NCBI GenBank assembly: GCA_004154925.1
Contig: QJNS01000022.1
Coordinates: 412,563 to 476,562 of the forward strand
Direction: 5' to 3'
Origin: Monosporascus cannonballus
Taxonomy: Eukaryota > Ascomycota > Sordariomycetes > Xylariales
Length of the DNA: 64,000 nt
The notes under the pieces were generated by a model. That model was given only the letters and a program-made list of their open reading frames with translations, had not been told where the DNA came from and ran no database searches. The translations under genes were made by a program, and so were the position numbers. Positions 50,911 through 63,921 of this stretch are shown piece by piece (position 1 is the first letter of the stretch; the number at the start of each line of letters is the position of its first letter).

Positions 50911-51297
50911 TGTGACGGCTAAGCGGTTTAACCAACTATTAAACCTTAAGTCGACGAGTTTATGTTGGCAGGAGTATCGTGGGAATCTGAGTAATGGATA
51001 CAGTAACGTATTACGTTTCGTAATACTAAAGGTGTTTTAGGTAACGAATTATTATTGTAAGCTAAAGTTATTTAAATTATGGAATTAATAAGCGTATATA
51101 TTTTTCTTTTTTTAGCTAGATTATTACCAGTAAGTTGGTGATCCGGCTTATTGGCTTACTACTAGTAAGTTGGTGATCCGGTTTATTGGTTTATTACTAA
51201 TAAGATGGTAATTTATTACGTAACCTAATTTATATAGTTTTTTTGGCCTTTTCCGTTACGACCGTTCTTGGAGGCCGTAATTTGTTAGGTTGTAATA
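50911..51297 (-). repeat. LTR of element D, lower-coordinate copy
   Basis: It starts TGTGACGGCTAAGCGG and ends TTGTAATA (CA to TA). It is preceded by TTTAT. Its U3 half shows more RIP changes than the copy at 57235. Confidence 0.85.
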
Positions 51298-51339
51298 CGA
51301 TCTCCTTTTTCTTAAAATCTTATTTTTAAGATTTCTTTT

Positions 51340-51915
51340 TTCTTAATAAGTTTTTTTTACATATTTTTAATATGTTTTCCGGTATGTCCAAACGTTGTTT
51401 TTGCAAATCCGAATAACAATTTGCCTTAGTTAATTTAATTAAAATTAAAAAATTTAACGTAATATTTTATTTTTTTATTTTATTCGGTAACTTAATTGCC
51501 AAATAATAAATAGGGTTTTTCGTTATAAAAAATATATTTATCAAGGTCGTTCCTATAACGGGATAAAAATCATTATTTCCATAATTAATTGCCATATTGC
51601 AAAATCAAAAAAATTAAAAAAAAAGCTAACGGCCGAAAAATCTTTGTCCGAAATTTTTATACGTTTTTTTCGTATATGTCGTTAACATTAGTACTATCAG
51701 TTTTAGGGTACGAAATTTGTTAATCGTGCCTTTTAATCCTTAAATAATTTTAATAATTTTGCGTAATTGGAATCGGAATCCGTAATTAAGGTTTAGGCCT
51801 TAAAAAAAATAAACGTTATTAATTAAAATGCGGTAAACTAAAGGTTTCCTTCCGTGGATCTCGTAAACTGGGATACCATTATTTCGGGTGGTTCCGCCCT
51901 TACTGGTAAAAGTTT
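51340..51915 (+). pseudogene. Antisense ORF remnant of element D
   Basis: Same position relative to LTR and pol as in A, B and C. Near 51,388 the frame reads MSKRCFCKSE, a Cys-containing start. The end region near 51,840-51,960 resembles the end of the antisense ORFs in A and C (TTTTTTAATAGGCGTTAGGC). Many stops are present. Confidence 0.4.
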
Positions 51916-54900
51916 TTTAATAGGCGTTAGGCGCCAATAAGATTTTTGGCGGATTCCCAGGTATTTTCGGAATTTGGGTGTTTTTTCCATTTGATTAGGT
52001 ATTAGGTAAATCCATTTTGTTTTCGCATATTAAATATTTTTTCCATTTCGTATATTTATTTATTTTTTATTTTTACGTCGTTTTATACCGTATGCATTTT
52101 GATTATATTTGTTATTAATTTAAATAAGGAAATATAAAAAATTAAATGGAATTTAATTTTTGGTGGAAATTTTAATTGGTAATTAGTTTTTAAGATTTTT
52201 TTGGCGATTTTGTATGGACCGATATATTTGAAATCGAATTTTTTACTGGGTCGTTTTATTTAAATATTTTTTGTGGCAAAAAAAATTAATGCCTTTTTTT
52301 CGAAAATTAATTTTTTAACCTTTTTTAGTTATAATATTTATTTATTTAATTTCGTACAAATTCCAATTTTATTTTTATTTTTTGGTATAATTATCGTAAT
52401 TGTTTTAACGTAAAAATTATTTTGATATTAGTTGAACCATTATTACGCGTTTTTTTATAAATTTTTGAAATAAAACCAAAATTTATATTCGTAAGTATTA
52501 TCTTAATGCTTTTATAATAATTGATATTATAAGTTAATTAAGTAATCGGTAACTTTTTAACTTAATTATTTTGTTTATAATTAATATAATATTATAAATA
52601 AGTTTTTAAAATTTGGTTTGTTCGTTTTGTTTATTTATTTATTTAAGGTTTAAATACGTTAAATAACTTGTGATTTAAGCCGATTTATACCATAAAGCTT
52701 TGCCAGAATTTAAATATAAATATTAATTCTTTATTTAATATAATTTTTATTAGTAATTTATATATATTGAAAATATATTTGAAAAAAAGTATGCCAGTTA
52801 TTTAACGTTTGTATTTTCGTAATATGGTAAAAAATAAAAAAACTTTATAAATCGATTAACGATTATAAAAATATTATCGTAATATATTTCTGTAATTAGA
52901 TTTTTTAATATAAAAAGTTTAATTATAAAGTTAAATATAATTAAATATTATGGTTATTTTATAATTGATAATAGCTGTAATTTTCCGTATCGTTTATATC
53001 GTCGAGCCTTTATTTTAATGTAAATATCGTATTGCTATATAATTTTTGTATTATTAATTTTATTCTGGGAAAAGAATATATGCGTTAAAATCGTTTTAAA
53101 GTTTTATAAATCTTTAAATATTTATATAATTAATATTTGTATATTTTTTGTATTAAATTTTTTTAATATTTTTTTAGAATTTATATTTTGTCCGTTTTTT
53201 GGTTTGTTAAAAGATTATCGTTATATTGTTGGATTTTTTGATGTATATTATAAGGTATTACCCGAATTATCGTAATTTGTTATATGCGTAAATATCCTTT
53301 TGTAATAGTATTAAAAATTATATGGTTAATTTTGATTAATTTTTTTTCAAGGTTTAGCCGTTTGTTTAAAGTATTTATTTTGCCGTTTTTTAAAATTTTT
53401 TTGTGGATAATAACGAAATCGAAATTCGCCAATTTTTTTACGTATTAAAGTTATTGTTTTGTAAGTTTTTTAGTTATAATAAATCGGGTAAGATTTTGAT
53501 GATCCGTATAAACCTTAATCTGGTACAAATTTTTTTAAGAAATGCTTAAATTTCCGAAATACTATAATAATAACCATAAATTCCTTATTTGAAATATTAT
53601 AATTAAGCTTGGTTCTTTTTAATTTATACGAAAAAAATGCAATAAGGTATAATTTATTTTAATTATTTCGTTATCCGATTATTACGTTTAATACGTAATC
53701 CGAAATATTGGTTTTTAATTTAACGGAATAGTTTAAATTATATATAATTAATATTGGTTTGTTAGTAATCGTATATTTGATATTTTGAAATACTTTTTCC
53801 GTATTTGGCATTTATTTGAATTTGTTTTTCGTAAGATTTATTAAGGGTATAATTATTTTATTAAAATTTCGAATAAATTTCTTGTAATAGTTGGCGAATC
53901 CAAAGAATATTTGTATTTTTTTGATTATCGTTAGTATTTCCTATTTTGTAATTGCAGCAATTTTTTTGGAATTTATCTTAATATGTTTTAAAATAATAAT
54001 ATATCCCAGATATTTCATTTTTTATATATGGAATTAATTTTTTTCGCGTTAATAAGTAACTTTGCGTTTTGTAAAGTTTAAAAAACCTTATAAATATATT
54101 TTGTATATATTTTTTTGGTTTTTAAAAAAATAAGAATATAATCGAAATAACAAACAATAAAAATATTAAGGTATTTTCGTAATATATAATTTATTATCCG
54201 CTAAAAAATTGCTGGTACGTTTATAAGTCTTATTAATATAATTAAATATTTAAATAATCCGTATTTCGTTTTGAAGGTTATTTTTTATTTGTATTTTTTT
54301 AAATTCTAATAAGGTTATATTTATTTCTGAGATTAAATATTATAAATTATTTGGCTTTATAAAATCGGTTTTTTATTTCCGTAATTAGGGATAATAATAT
54401 TTAGTTTTTGATAATAATATCGTTTAATTATCGATAATTAACCATAAATCGTAATTTCTTATTTTTCTTAAGTACGAAAAATATAAGGTATTTTGTTGGT
54501 AATTTCGAAAATCGAATTTATCCTTTTTATAACCGATTTTCCAAATATTTTCTGAAAGTACGTAACTTGTTTTTTTAAGATTATAAATGGGGTAAAATTT
54601 TATTAAAAATTCTTTTTAAGGATTATTTCATAATTTTATTCGTTATATTTTGGTAATTTTGTATCGAATTTTTTTTTGAAAAATAATTTATATTTATAAT
54701 ATTGTAGTAATATATTCGTTAAATTTTTTAATTTTTTGGGTTATTATTCTTTTTATTTTAAATCGTTATTTAATAGTTTTAATTTCGTTTTAATAATAAT
54801 AATAATGCGCCGTATTGTTTTAATGCTTATTCTTTTTTAAGTTTTGTTTTTTTGGGTAATAAGGTATTTATCGTATCCTTATACCTGTATTTATCATTAT

Positions 54901-57234
54901 TATTAATCAAATATTAAGATTTCGATTTTCTTTTTTTTATTTATTAATAAAAAATAAAACGAATTTTACTTAATTAATTCCGCCGTTAATTAAAATTCCG
55001 TATTGGCGTATCTATAGTAATTTTAAAATTATATCGTAATTCCCGAATAAAATGATATCGAAATTAATTATTTGGTATCGTCCTTAAATAAAAATCTTAA
55101 AGTAATTAATTTTGCATATAACCTTTTTATTATCGTAAGCGAATTCTTAAATTTTCGGTGTTCGTTATTATGTAAAATTCCAATTTATATTTTTATAGTA
55201 ATTTAAGCTTATTAACCATATTTGGTATAATATAATTTCCGCTCAAAGTTTCGTAATTTATTATTGCAATATATTAATACGTTCCGATTCGTATTTCCAA
55301 AATAATAAGGTTATTAACGTTTTTTATCGTTACGTTTAAAACCTTTTTCGGAAGTTCCCTTTAATTTCTTTGGATTTCGTTATTTTACGGCTTTTTTATA
55401 AGTAAAATTTTTTTAATTTTTGTTTGAATTTATTAAGCTTTATTTATGTTTTTTCGTTTAACGCGTTAAATTGTTATATTTATCGTTATTATCGGCATAT
55501 TATTCGTTCGAGCCGTATTAATTATTTCTATTTTTTTTATAATCTTTTTCTTTATTAAATAAATATTTTTTTATATTTACGATTATATTTTATTATGCAT
55601 TATTTTAGTTATTATTTTAGAAATCTTTTATAAATTAACGTATTTCTTTTTTAATAGCCTTTTTTTTAAAAGAAAATCTGTAATAAATATTAATTAAAAA
55701 TAAAAATCCGTAATAGCTTTCTAATAATATTTTTTACCGTCCTCTAAATTAACCTTTTTTCCGTTTAATAATTATATTATTTATAATAATAAAAAGGGTT
55801 TTGCTGCAGGCATTATTTTTTTAAACTAGTTCTTTATTTCGGTTAATTGGTAAACATCTTTTAGAATTATGGTTCGAAATTGTTAATATTTTTACTTACT
55901 ATTTTTATTATATCCGGTATGGTTTAGAAAATCGATTCCCTTATAATATATTCGGGTAATTTATATGTAAATATATTATTTTCATTTTTTATAATTAGAA
56001 TATTCTCGTCGTTAACAATATATAGCGTATATTTTACCGTATCGATTAGGTATTCCGGGGTAAAATTCTTTTATTTAATCTCGGTATTCGTATAATTATC
56101 CTTATAACGTTTTTTATTATATTCGTAATACTTATCGAATTAATTTTTTAATTTTTCGTATTTTTCGTCGAATTTCTTATCGTAATAATTCCGATTAAAT
56201 CTTTTATCGTAAACCTAATATATATTTGGCTTAAATTATGTTAATAATTTTGCTATTATTTCCTTAATTATTCTTAAATTATTCCTTTAATATAAAAGTC
56301 TAATTATTTTATCGTAATTTCTTAAATTTCTTATATTTATAAGCTTTATATCCTATTTTGCCATAATTAAAGTATTTAATCTGGCTCCAATTTTATTTAT
56401 GGGTAATACCGAGTTCCATAAATCCTGGCGCCGTTTTATAAGAAATAAAGGGTACGTCTCGTTTTTTCCCCTGGTTAAACTTGTTATATTCCGAATATAA
56501 AGCATATTATCCTTTTTTCTCTTATTATTTTTCAAATTATCAATTATTAATCTTAATTACCTTTATAATATACCGGTTTAAAGTAATTAATTATTTAATC
56601 CGAATAATTTTATTTTTTATATTATTTTTTAACTTTTTATAAAATATATTAATAAAGATATCGGTTTTATCGTTTCCTTATTTCGCCTTAGCCGTAAAAC
56701 TTTTGAAAATTACGGCGTATTTGGATACAGATCTTTTTTGTTAAAGTTATAAGAATTATTAAGCCATTAATCGTTTTTTATCCGGATTGCCAAAATTATT
56801 ATATATTTTGTTTTCGAAATTGGTATAAGTTAAAAAAATTTATTAATAAAGTTTTTCCTATTTGTTTTTTTTATTTTTACAAAACTTTTTATAATAGGCT
56901 TAAACTAATTAGCCGTATTTTTTATTAAATATATATTTATTATTAAGACCATATCCGTTGGATTATTAAGATCTAAAAAACGAAAATAAATTCATGCTTA
57001 AATTAGGAAAGTTTAAAAGTTATTTTTTCTATTGTAAGGTTCTGGTTTTTTTGGCTTTATGCAAGTTAAAAAGAGTTAGGCAGGTATAGCCCTAAGTTAT
57101 CGGACTTTTTTTTCCAATTCCCGAATTCGAATTTAAAGCTATTAAATAAGGGTTTCTTAAATGCTGGTCGATATTTTAACAATATTAAATATTATTTAAA
57201 GTTTAACGGTATTATTAAATAAAAATTTGCAACA

Positions 57235-57620
57235 TATAACGCCTAAACGATTTAACCAATTATTAAACCTTAAGTTAACGGGTTTATGTTAATAGGAGTA
57301 TTATAGGAATCTAAATAATAGATATAATAACGTATTACGTCTTATAATGCTAAAAATACCTTAGGTAACAAATTATTATTACAAGCTGAAATTATTTAAA
57401 TTATAAAATTAATAAACGTATATATCCTTTTTTTTTAGCTAGATTACCACCAATAAGTTGGTGATCCGGCTTACTGGCTTACCACCAGTGAATTGGTAAT
57501 CCGGCTCATTGGCTTACCACCAGTGAGCTGGTGATCCATTACGTGACCTGATCCACATAGTTTTCTTGGCCTTCTCCGTTACGACCGTTCCTGGAAGCCC
57601 TGGTTTGTCAGGTCGTAACA
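57235..57620 (-). repeat. LTR of element D, higher-coordinate copy
   Basis: It starts TATAACGCCTAAACG and ends GGTCGTAACA, followed by TTTAT. Bases 57446-57540 hold two full and one partial 35-bp tandem units, and this half is little mutated. Confidence 0.85.
57446..57540. repeat. 35-bp tandem repeats in the U3 of element D
   Basis: Units start at 57446, 57481 and 57516 with ACCACCA; each holds an inverted repeat CACCAG-TGAG-CTGGTG or a mutated form. As they lie in U3, they may be transcription-factor sites or enhancer-like repeats. The same units are recognisable but decayed in the other LTR (about 51,123-51,220). Confidence 0.7.
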
Positions 57621-60600
57621 TTTATGCCGTATATATTTTAATTATATTTGTTATTAATTCGAATAAGAAAATATACAAAATTAAATAAAATTTAACTTTC
57701 GGTAAAAATTTCAATTAGTAATTATTTTTTGAGATTTTTTTGGCGATTCTGTATGGGCCGATATATTTGAAATCAAGTTTTTTGCTAGGTTGTTTTATTT
57801 AAATATTTTTATAGCAAGGAAAATTATTTCCCCTTTTTCGAAAGTTAATTTTTTTAATTTTTTTTGATTATAATATTTATTTATTTAATTTCGTACGAAT
57901 TTTAGTTTTATCTTTATTTTTTGGTATAATTATTGTAATTGTTTTAACGTAAGGATTATTTTGATATTAATTAAACCGTTATTACGTATTTTTTTGTAAA
58001 TTTTTGGAATAAAATTAAAATTTGCATTTATAAATATTATTTTAATGTTTTCGTAATAGCTGGTATTATAAGTTAATTAAGTAATTGGTAACTTTTTAAT
58101 TTAGTTATTTTATTTATAATTAATATAATATTGTAAATAAGTTTTTAAAATTTAATTTATTCATTTTATTTATTTATCCGTTCAAGGTTTAAATACGTTA
58201 AAAAATATATGATTTAGGCCGATTTATGTTATAAAGGTTTGCCAAAATTTAGATACGAATATTGATTTTTTATTTGATATAATTTCTATTAATAATCCGT
58301 ATATATTGAAAATGTATTTAAAGAAAATATATGCCAGTTATTCGGTATTTATATTTTCGTAATATAATAAAAAATAAGAAAATTTCGTAAATCGATCGAT
58401 AATTACGAAAATATTGTCGTAATATATTCCGGTAATTAAATTTCTTAATATAAAAAGTTTAATAATAAAGTTAAATATAACTAAATATTATAATCGTTTT
58501 ATAACTGGTAATAGCTATAATTTTTTATATAGTTTATGTCGTCGAATCTTTGCTCTGGCGCAAATCTTATATTGCCGTATGATTTTTTATACCGTCAATT
58601 TTATTTTAGGAAAAAAATATATACGTTAAAATCGCTTTAAGGTTTTATAAATCTCTGGATATCCGTATAACTAATATTCGTATATTTTTCGTATTAAATC
58701 TTTTTAATATTTCTTTAAAATTTATATTTTATTTGTTTTTTGGTTTTTTGGGAAATTATCGTTATATTACTGGATTTTTTAATATATATTATTAAGTATT
58801 GCCCGAATCGTTATAATTTGTCGTAAGCGTAAATATCCTTTTATGGTAATATCAAAAATTATATGGTTAATTTTAATTATTTTTTTTTCGAAATTTGGTT
58901 GCTTATTTAAAATTTTTGCTTTATTATTTTTTAATTTTTTCTTATGGATAATAACGAAATCGAAGTTTGCCAATTTTTCCGCATATTTTAATCATTATTT
59001 TATAAACTTTTTAATTGTAATAAATCGGATGAAATTTTAATAATTCGTATAAACCTTAACTTAATACAAATTTCCTTTTAAAAAATATTTAAATTTCCGA
59101 AATATTATAATAATAATTATAAATTCCTTATTTGAAATATCGTAATTAAATTTAGTTTTTTTTAATTTATACGAAAAGAATATAATAGGATATAATATGC
59201 TTTAATTATTTCGTTATTTGATTATTACGTTTAACGCGTAATCCAAAATATCGGTTTTTAGTTTAACGGGGCGATTTAAATTATATATAATTAATATTAA
59301 TTCGTTAATAATCGTATCTTTAATATCTTAAAATGTTTTTTCCGTATTTAGTATTTATTTAAATTTTTTTTCGTAAAACTTATTAAAAATATAATTATTT
59401 TGTTAAAGTTTTAAATAAACTTCCTATAATAATTAACAAATCCAAAGAATATTTATATTTCCTTAACCGTAATTAACGTTTATTATTTTATAATTACAAC
59501 AATCTTTTTAAAATTTATCTTAATATGTTTTAAGGTAATAATATATTCCAGATATTCCATTTTTCATAAATGGAATTAACTTTTTTTTACGTTAATAAAT
59601 AACTTTACGTTTTATAAAACTTAAAAAACTTTATAAACGTATTTTGTATATACTTTTTTTATTTCTAAAAAAATAAAAATATCGTTAAGATAATATACGA
59701 TAAAAATATTAAGGTATTTTCGTAATACGTAATTAATTATTCGTTAAAAAATTACTGGTACGTTCGTAAATCCTATTAATATAACTAAATATTTAAATAG
59801 TTTGTATTTCGTTTTAAAAATTATTTTTTATTCGTATTTTTTTAATCTTAATGAAATTATATTTATTTTTAAGATTAAATATTATGAATTATTTAATTCC
59901 GTAAAATTAATTTTTTATTTCCGTAATTAAAAGTAATAATATTTAATTTTTAATAATAACGTCGTTTAATTATTAATAATTAATTACAAATCGTAATTTC
60001 CTATTTTTCTTAAATACGAAAAATATTAGATATCCTATTAATAATTTTAAAAATTAAATCCATTCTTTTTGTAACCGATTTTCCAGATATTTTCTGAAAA
60101 TACATAATTTATTTTTACCAAAATTATAAATAAGATAAAACTTTATGGAAAATCCTTCCTTAAAAATTATTTCATAATCTTATTCGTTATATTTTGGTAA
60201 TTTCGTATCGAATTTTTTCCTAAAATGCTATTCGTATTTATAATATTATAATAATATATTAATCAAATTTTCTAAGTTTTAAGCTATTATTTTTGTTATT
60301 TTAAATCGTTATTTAATTATTTTAATTTTATTTTAATAACAATAATAATAATATCGTATTTTTATAATATTCGTTTTTTATATATTTTATTTCTTTAAGT
60401 AATAAAGTATTTATCGTATCTTTATATTTATATTTATTATTATTATTAATTAAATATTAAAATTTTAATTTATTTTTTTTATTAATAAAATATAAAACGA
60501 ATTTTATTTAACTAGTCCCGCTATTAATTAAGATTTCGTATTGGCGTATCCATAATAATCCTAAGATCATATCGTAATTCCCGAATAAAGCGATATCGAA

Positions 60601-62752
60601 ATTAATTATTTAATATTGTTCTTAAATAAGAATTTCGAAATAATTAATTTCGCGTATAATTTTTCCGTTATCGTAAACGAATTCCTAATTTTCGGTATTC
60701 GTCATTATATAAAATTTTAACTTATATTTCCATAATAATTTAAATTTATTAATTATATCCAGTATAATATAATTTTGGCCTAAAGTTCCGTAATTTATTA
60801 TTGCGGTATATTAATACGTTCTTATTTGTATTTCTAAAGTAATAAAGTTATTAACGTTTTTTATCGTTACGTTTAAACCCTTTTTTAAAATTCCTTTTAA
60901 TTTTTTTAGGTTTTATTATTTTACGGCTTTTTTATAAGTAACTTTTTTTTAATTCCTATTTGAATTTATCGAATTTTATTTATATTTCTATATATAACTT
61001 ATTAAGTTATTATATTTATTATTATTATCGGCATATTATTCCTTCGAAACGTATTAATTATTTCTAATTTTTTTATAATTCTTTTCCTTATCGAATAAAT
61101 TATTTTTTTTATACGTTTTTTTGGTTATCGTTTCAGAAAGTTTCTATAAATTAACGTATTTTTTAATAGCTTTTTTTTTTCTTAAAGATTTGTAATAAAT
61201 ATTAATTAAAAATAAAAATCCGTAATAATTTTCTAATAATGTTTTTTTATCGTACGCTAAATTAATTCTTTTTTCGTTTAATAATTATATTATTTATAAT
61301 AACAAAAGGGGCTTTTTTACGGGCATTATTTTCCTTTAAGCTAATTTTCTGCTTTAGCTAATTATTAAATATTTTCTGGGATTATAGTTCGAAATTGTTA
61401 ATACCATTATTTATTATTTTTATTATACCCGGTACGGTTTGGAAAATCGAATCCTTTATAATATATACGGGGAATTCGTATATAAATATATTATTTCCAT
61501 TTTTCGTAATTAGGGTATTCTCGCCGTCGATAATATATGGCGTACATTTTGCCGTATCGGTCGGGTATTCCGGGATAAATTTTTTTTGTCCAGTTCTAAT
61601 ATTTACGTAATTATGTTTATAACGTTTCTTATTATGCTTGCGATATTTGTTAAGCCAACCTTTTAATTTTTCGCATTTTTCGTCAGATTTCTTATCATAA
61701 TGGTCCTTATTAAACCTTTTGCTTAAGGCCTGATACGTATTTGGCTTAAATCATGTTAATAATTTTGTTATCGTTTCCTTAATTATTCCTAAATTATCCC
61801 TTTAATATAAAGGTCCAATTATTTTATCGTAATTTCTTAGACTTTTTATATTTATAAGCCTTATATCTTATTTTGCCATAATTAAAATATTTAATCTGGC
61901 TTTAATTTTACCTATAAATAACGCCAAATTCCATAAATCCTGGCGTTATTCCATAAAAAGTAAGGAATATATCTTTTTTCTTCCCTTAATTAAACTTGTT
62001 ATATCCCGAACGTAAAACATATTATCTCTTTTTTTCCTATTATTTTTCAAATTATCGATTATTAATCTTAATTACCTTTATAATTTACCGGTTTAAAATA
62101 ATTAATTATTTAATCCGAATAATTTTATTTTTTATATTATTTTTCAGCCCTTTATAAAACATATCGATAAAGGTATCGGCTTTATTATTTCCCCATCCCG
62201 TTTTAACCGCAAAACTTTTGAAAATCACAGCGTATTTAAACGCAGATTCTTTTTATCGAAATTATAAAAGTTATTAAGCCGTTAATCGTTTTTTATCCAG
62301 ATTACCAAAATTATTACCCACTTTATTTTCGAAATTAATATAAATTAAAAAAGTTTTATTAATAAAATCCTTCTTATTTACTTTTTTACTTCCACAAAAT
62401 TTCTCATAATGGGCTTAAATTAATTAGCCGTATTTCCTATTAGGTATATTTCCATTATTAAAACTATATTTACTAGGTTATTAAGGTTTAAAAAGCGAAA
62501 ATAAATTCGTACTTAAATTAAAGAAATTTAAAAATTACCTTTTTTATTATAAGGTTCTGGTTTTTTCGGCTTTATGCGAATAAAAAAGGGTTAAATAAAT
62601 AACGTAGCCTTATATTATCGAACTTTTTTTTCTAATTTCCGAATTCAAACCTAAAATTATTAAATAAAGGTTTCTTAAATACTGGTCGATATTTTAACAA
62701 TATTAAATATTACTTAAAAATTAACGGTATTATTAAACAAAAACTTATAATA

Positions 62753-63148
62753 TATAACGAATTAAACGGTTTAACTAATTATTAAACCTTAAGTTAATAG
62801 GTTTATATTAACAGAAATATCGTAAGAATTTAAACAATAAATACAGTAACGTATTACATTTCGTAATGCTAAAAATACTTTAAATAATAATATTATATTA
62901 CAAACTAAAATTATTTAAATTATGGAATTAATAAACATATATATCCTTATTTTGGCTCAAAATGCTTAAGCGGTTTAAACTCTTAAGCCCGTTAAGCCCT
63001 TTGAACTTTTTTGCTGGCTTAAGGGGCTCAAGGTGCTTGGCGCCTTGAGACCTTTAAGCCAGTTACGTAACGTCTTGGCTTAGGTCGGAGCTGTCCCCTT
63101 TGTGGTTCCGACCGTTTGAAAAAAAGCCAAGACCGTTAGGTTATAACA
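62753..63148 (-). repeat. Right LTR of element C (5' LTR in sense)
   Basis: It starts TATAACGAATTAAACGG, corresponding to TGTGAC... in the left copy, and ends GGTTATAACA. The half at about 62,955-63,148 is GC-richer and little mutated. It contains CTTAAG motifs and an inverted repeat CTCAAGG...CCTTGAG (about 63,027-63,049). Confidence 0.8.
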
Positions 63149-63150
63149 TA

Positions 63151-63769
63151 ATTCGACCTATTATTATTAATACTTAAAGCATCTTTTTAATAAGTAATTT
63201 GCAAAATTATATAAATATTAAAAATTAATTTAGGATATTAAAAAATATTATAACCGTTTTATAAAAAATAATTAAATTAATATTTTTTAAGTTTTTCGAA
63301 AATAAATACTTTTTTAAAAAATAATTATAATATAATTTAATTTTTTATAATAGGTAATTAATATATTATTTATAAAAAACGAATTACCTTACAAAAAAAG
63401 ATAAAGATTTCGTTAAATAAATTTACGTCAATTATAATATGTTAAAAGGCCTTTGGATATAATTATCAAAGGTTGGTTTTCGAAAACCAAATATTAAACC
63501 GGCTAAAAAATGGATTCGTAATAATCAGAAAAAAGGAGATCGACGAGATGACGATATTTAGGGTTTAGCTTAATAACTTAATTAAAAATGCGGTTTAGGT
63601 ATATTTGGTATAAGCAAGATAGAGCATTAGTTTACTTATAATATCTAAAAATTTTATATTATTAATAAGTTTCGGTTATTAGTTATATGTAATTATTTCT
63701 TATTATTTTACCGTATACCTAAAAATTTTGGCTTATTATTTATATACAATTATTTCAAATTATTTCTTT
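63151..63769. other. AT-rich flank right of element C
   Basis: RIP-like sequence with no recognisable element. It may continue the block interrupted by element C (left flank before 42366). Confidence 0.4.
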
Positions 63770-63881
63770 ACCTGTAGGTAACCCGTGGATATTTTAAAAT
63801 ATTTGAAAAATACTTACGAGTTATGCATAGAAATTTTCAAAAAAAAAAACAGTAAAATAAAACTCCTATGAGTGACTCGTG

Positions 63882-63921
<40 letters not shown>

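Larger units (their letters stand above)
50911..57620 (-). mobile_element. LTR retrotransposon D (Ty3/gypsy), nested in the body of C
   Basis: LTRs at 50911-51297 and 57235-57620 (387 and 386 bp) are flanked by the duplication TTTAT (50906-50910 and 57621-57625). Element C resumes right after it with GCCGTATATAT, matching the order seen in element A. Coding sense is minus. The RT box near 54,150 reads CYFDYI, so the second catalytic Asp is lost to Tyr. The Gag knuckle near 56,370 reads YFNYGKIGYKAYK, with all Cys and His replaced by Tyr or other RIP products. It is closely related to A and C in the body but has its own U3. Confidence 0.85.
42488..63148 (-). mobile_element. LTR retrotransposon C (Ty3/gypsy), host of two nested insertions
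   Basis: The left LTR is split: 42488-42679 continues at 49914 to about 50118. The internal region is also split: about 50119-50910 and 57626-62752. The right LTR is 62753-63148. Coding sense is minus. The RT box near 59,700 reads YYLNDIFIF, the first catalytic Asp being changed to Asn. The Gag knuckle near 61,870 has lost its cysteines to Tyr. Removing elements B and D restores one continuous element. A possible target duplication is ACTCG (42483-42487) and ATTCG (63151-63155), which needs one C-to-T change and a 2-base shift of the right end. As host of both other elements it is the oldest of the three. Confidence 0.8.

Noticed and set aside
63884..63919. Run of 36 T and GTGGGT units as a telomere or CRISPR-like array
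   Set aside because: The units are not the fungal telomere repeat TTAGGG, lack regular repeat-spacer structure and lie beside other sequence; better seen as part of a degenerate dispersed repeat.
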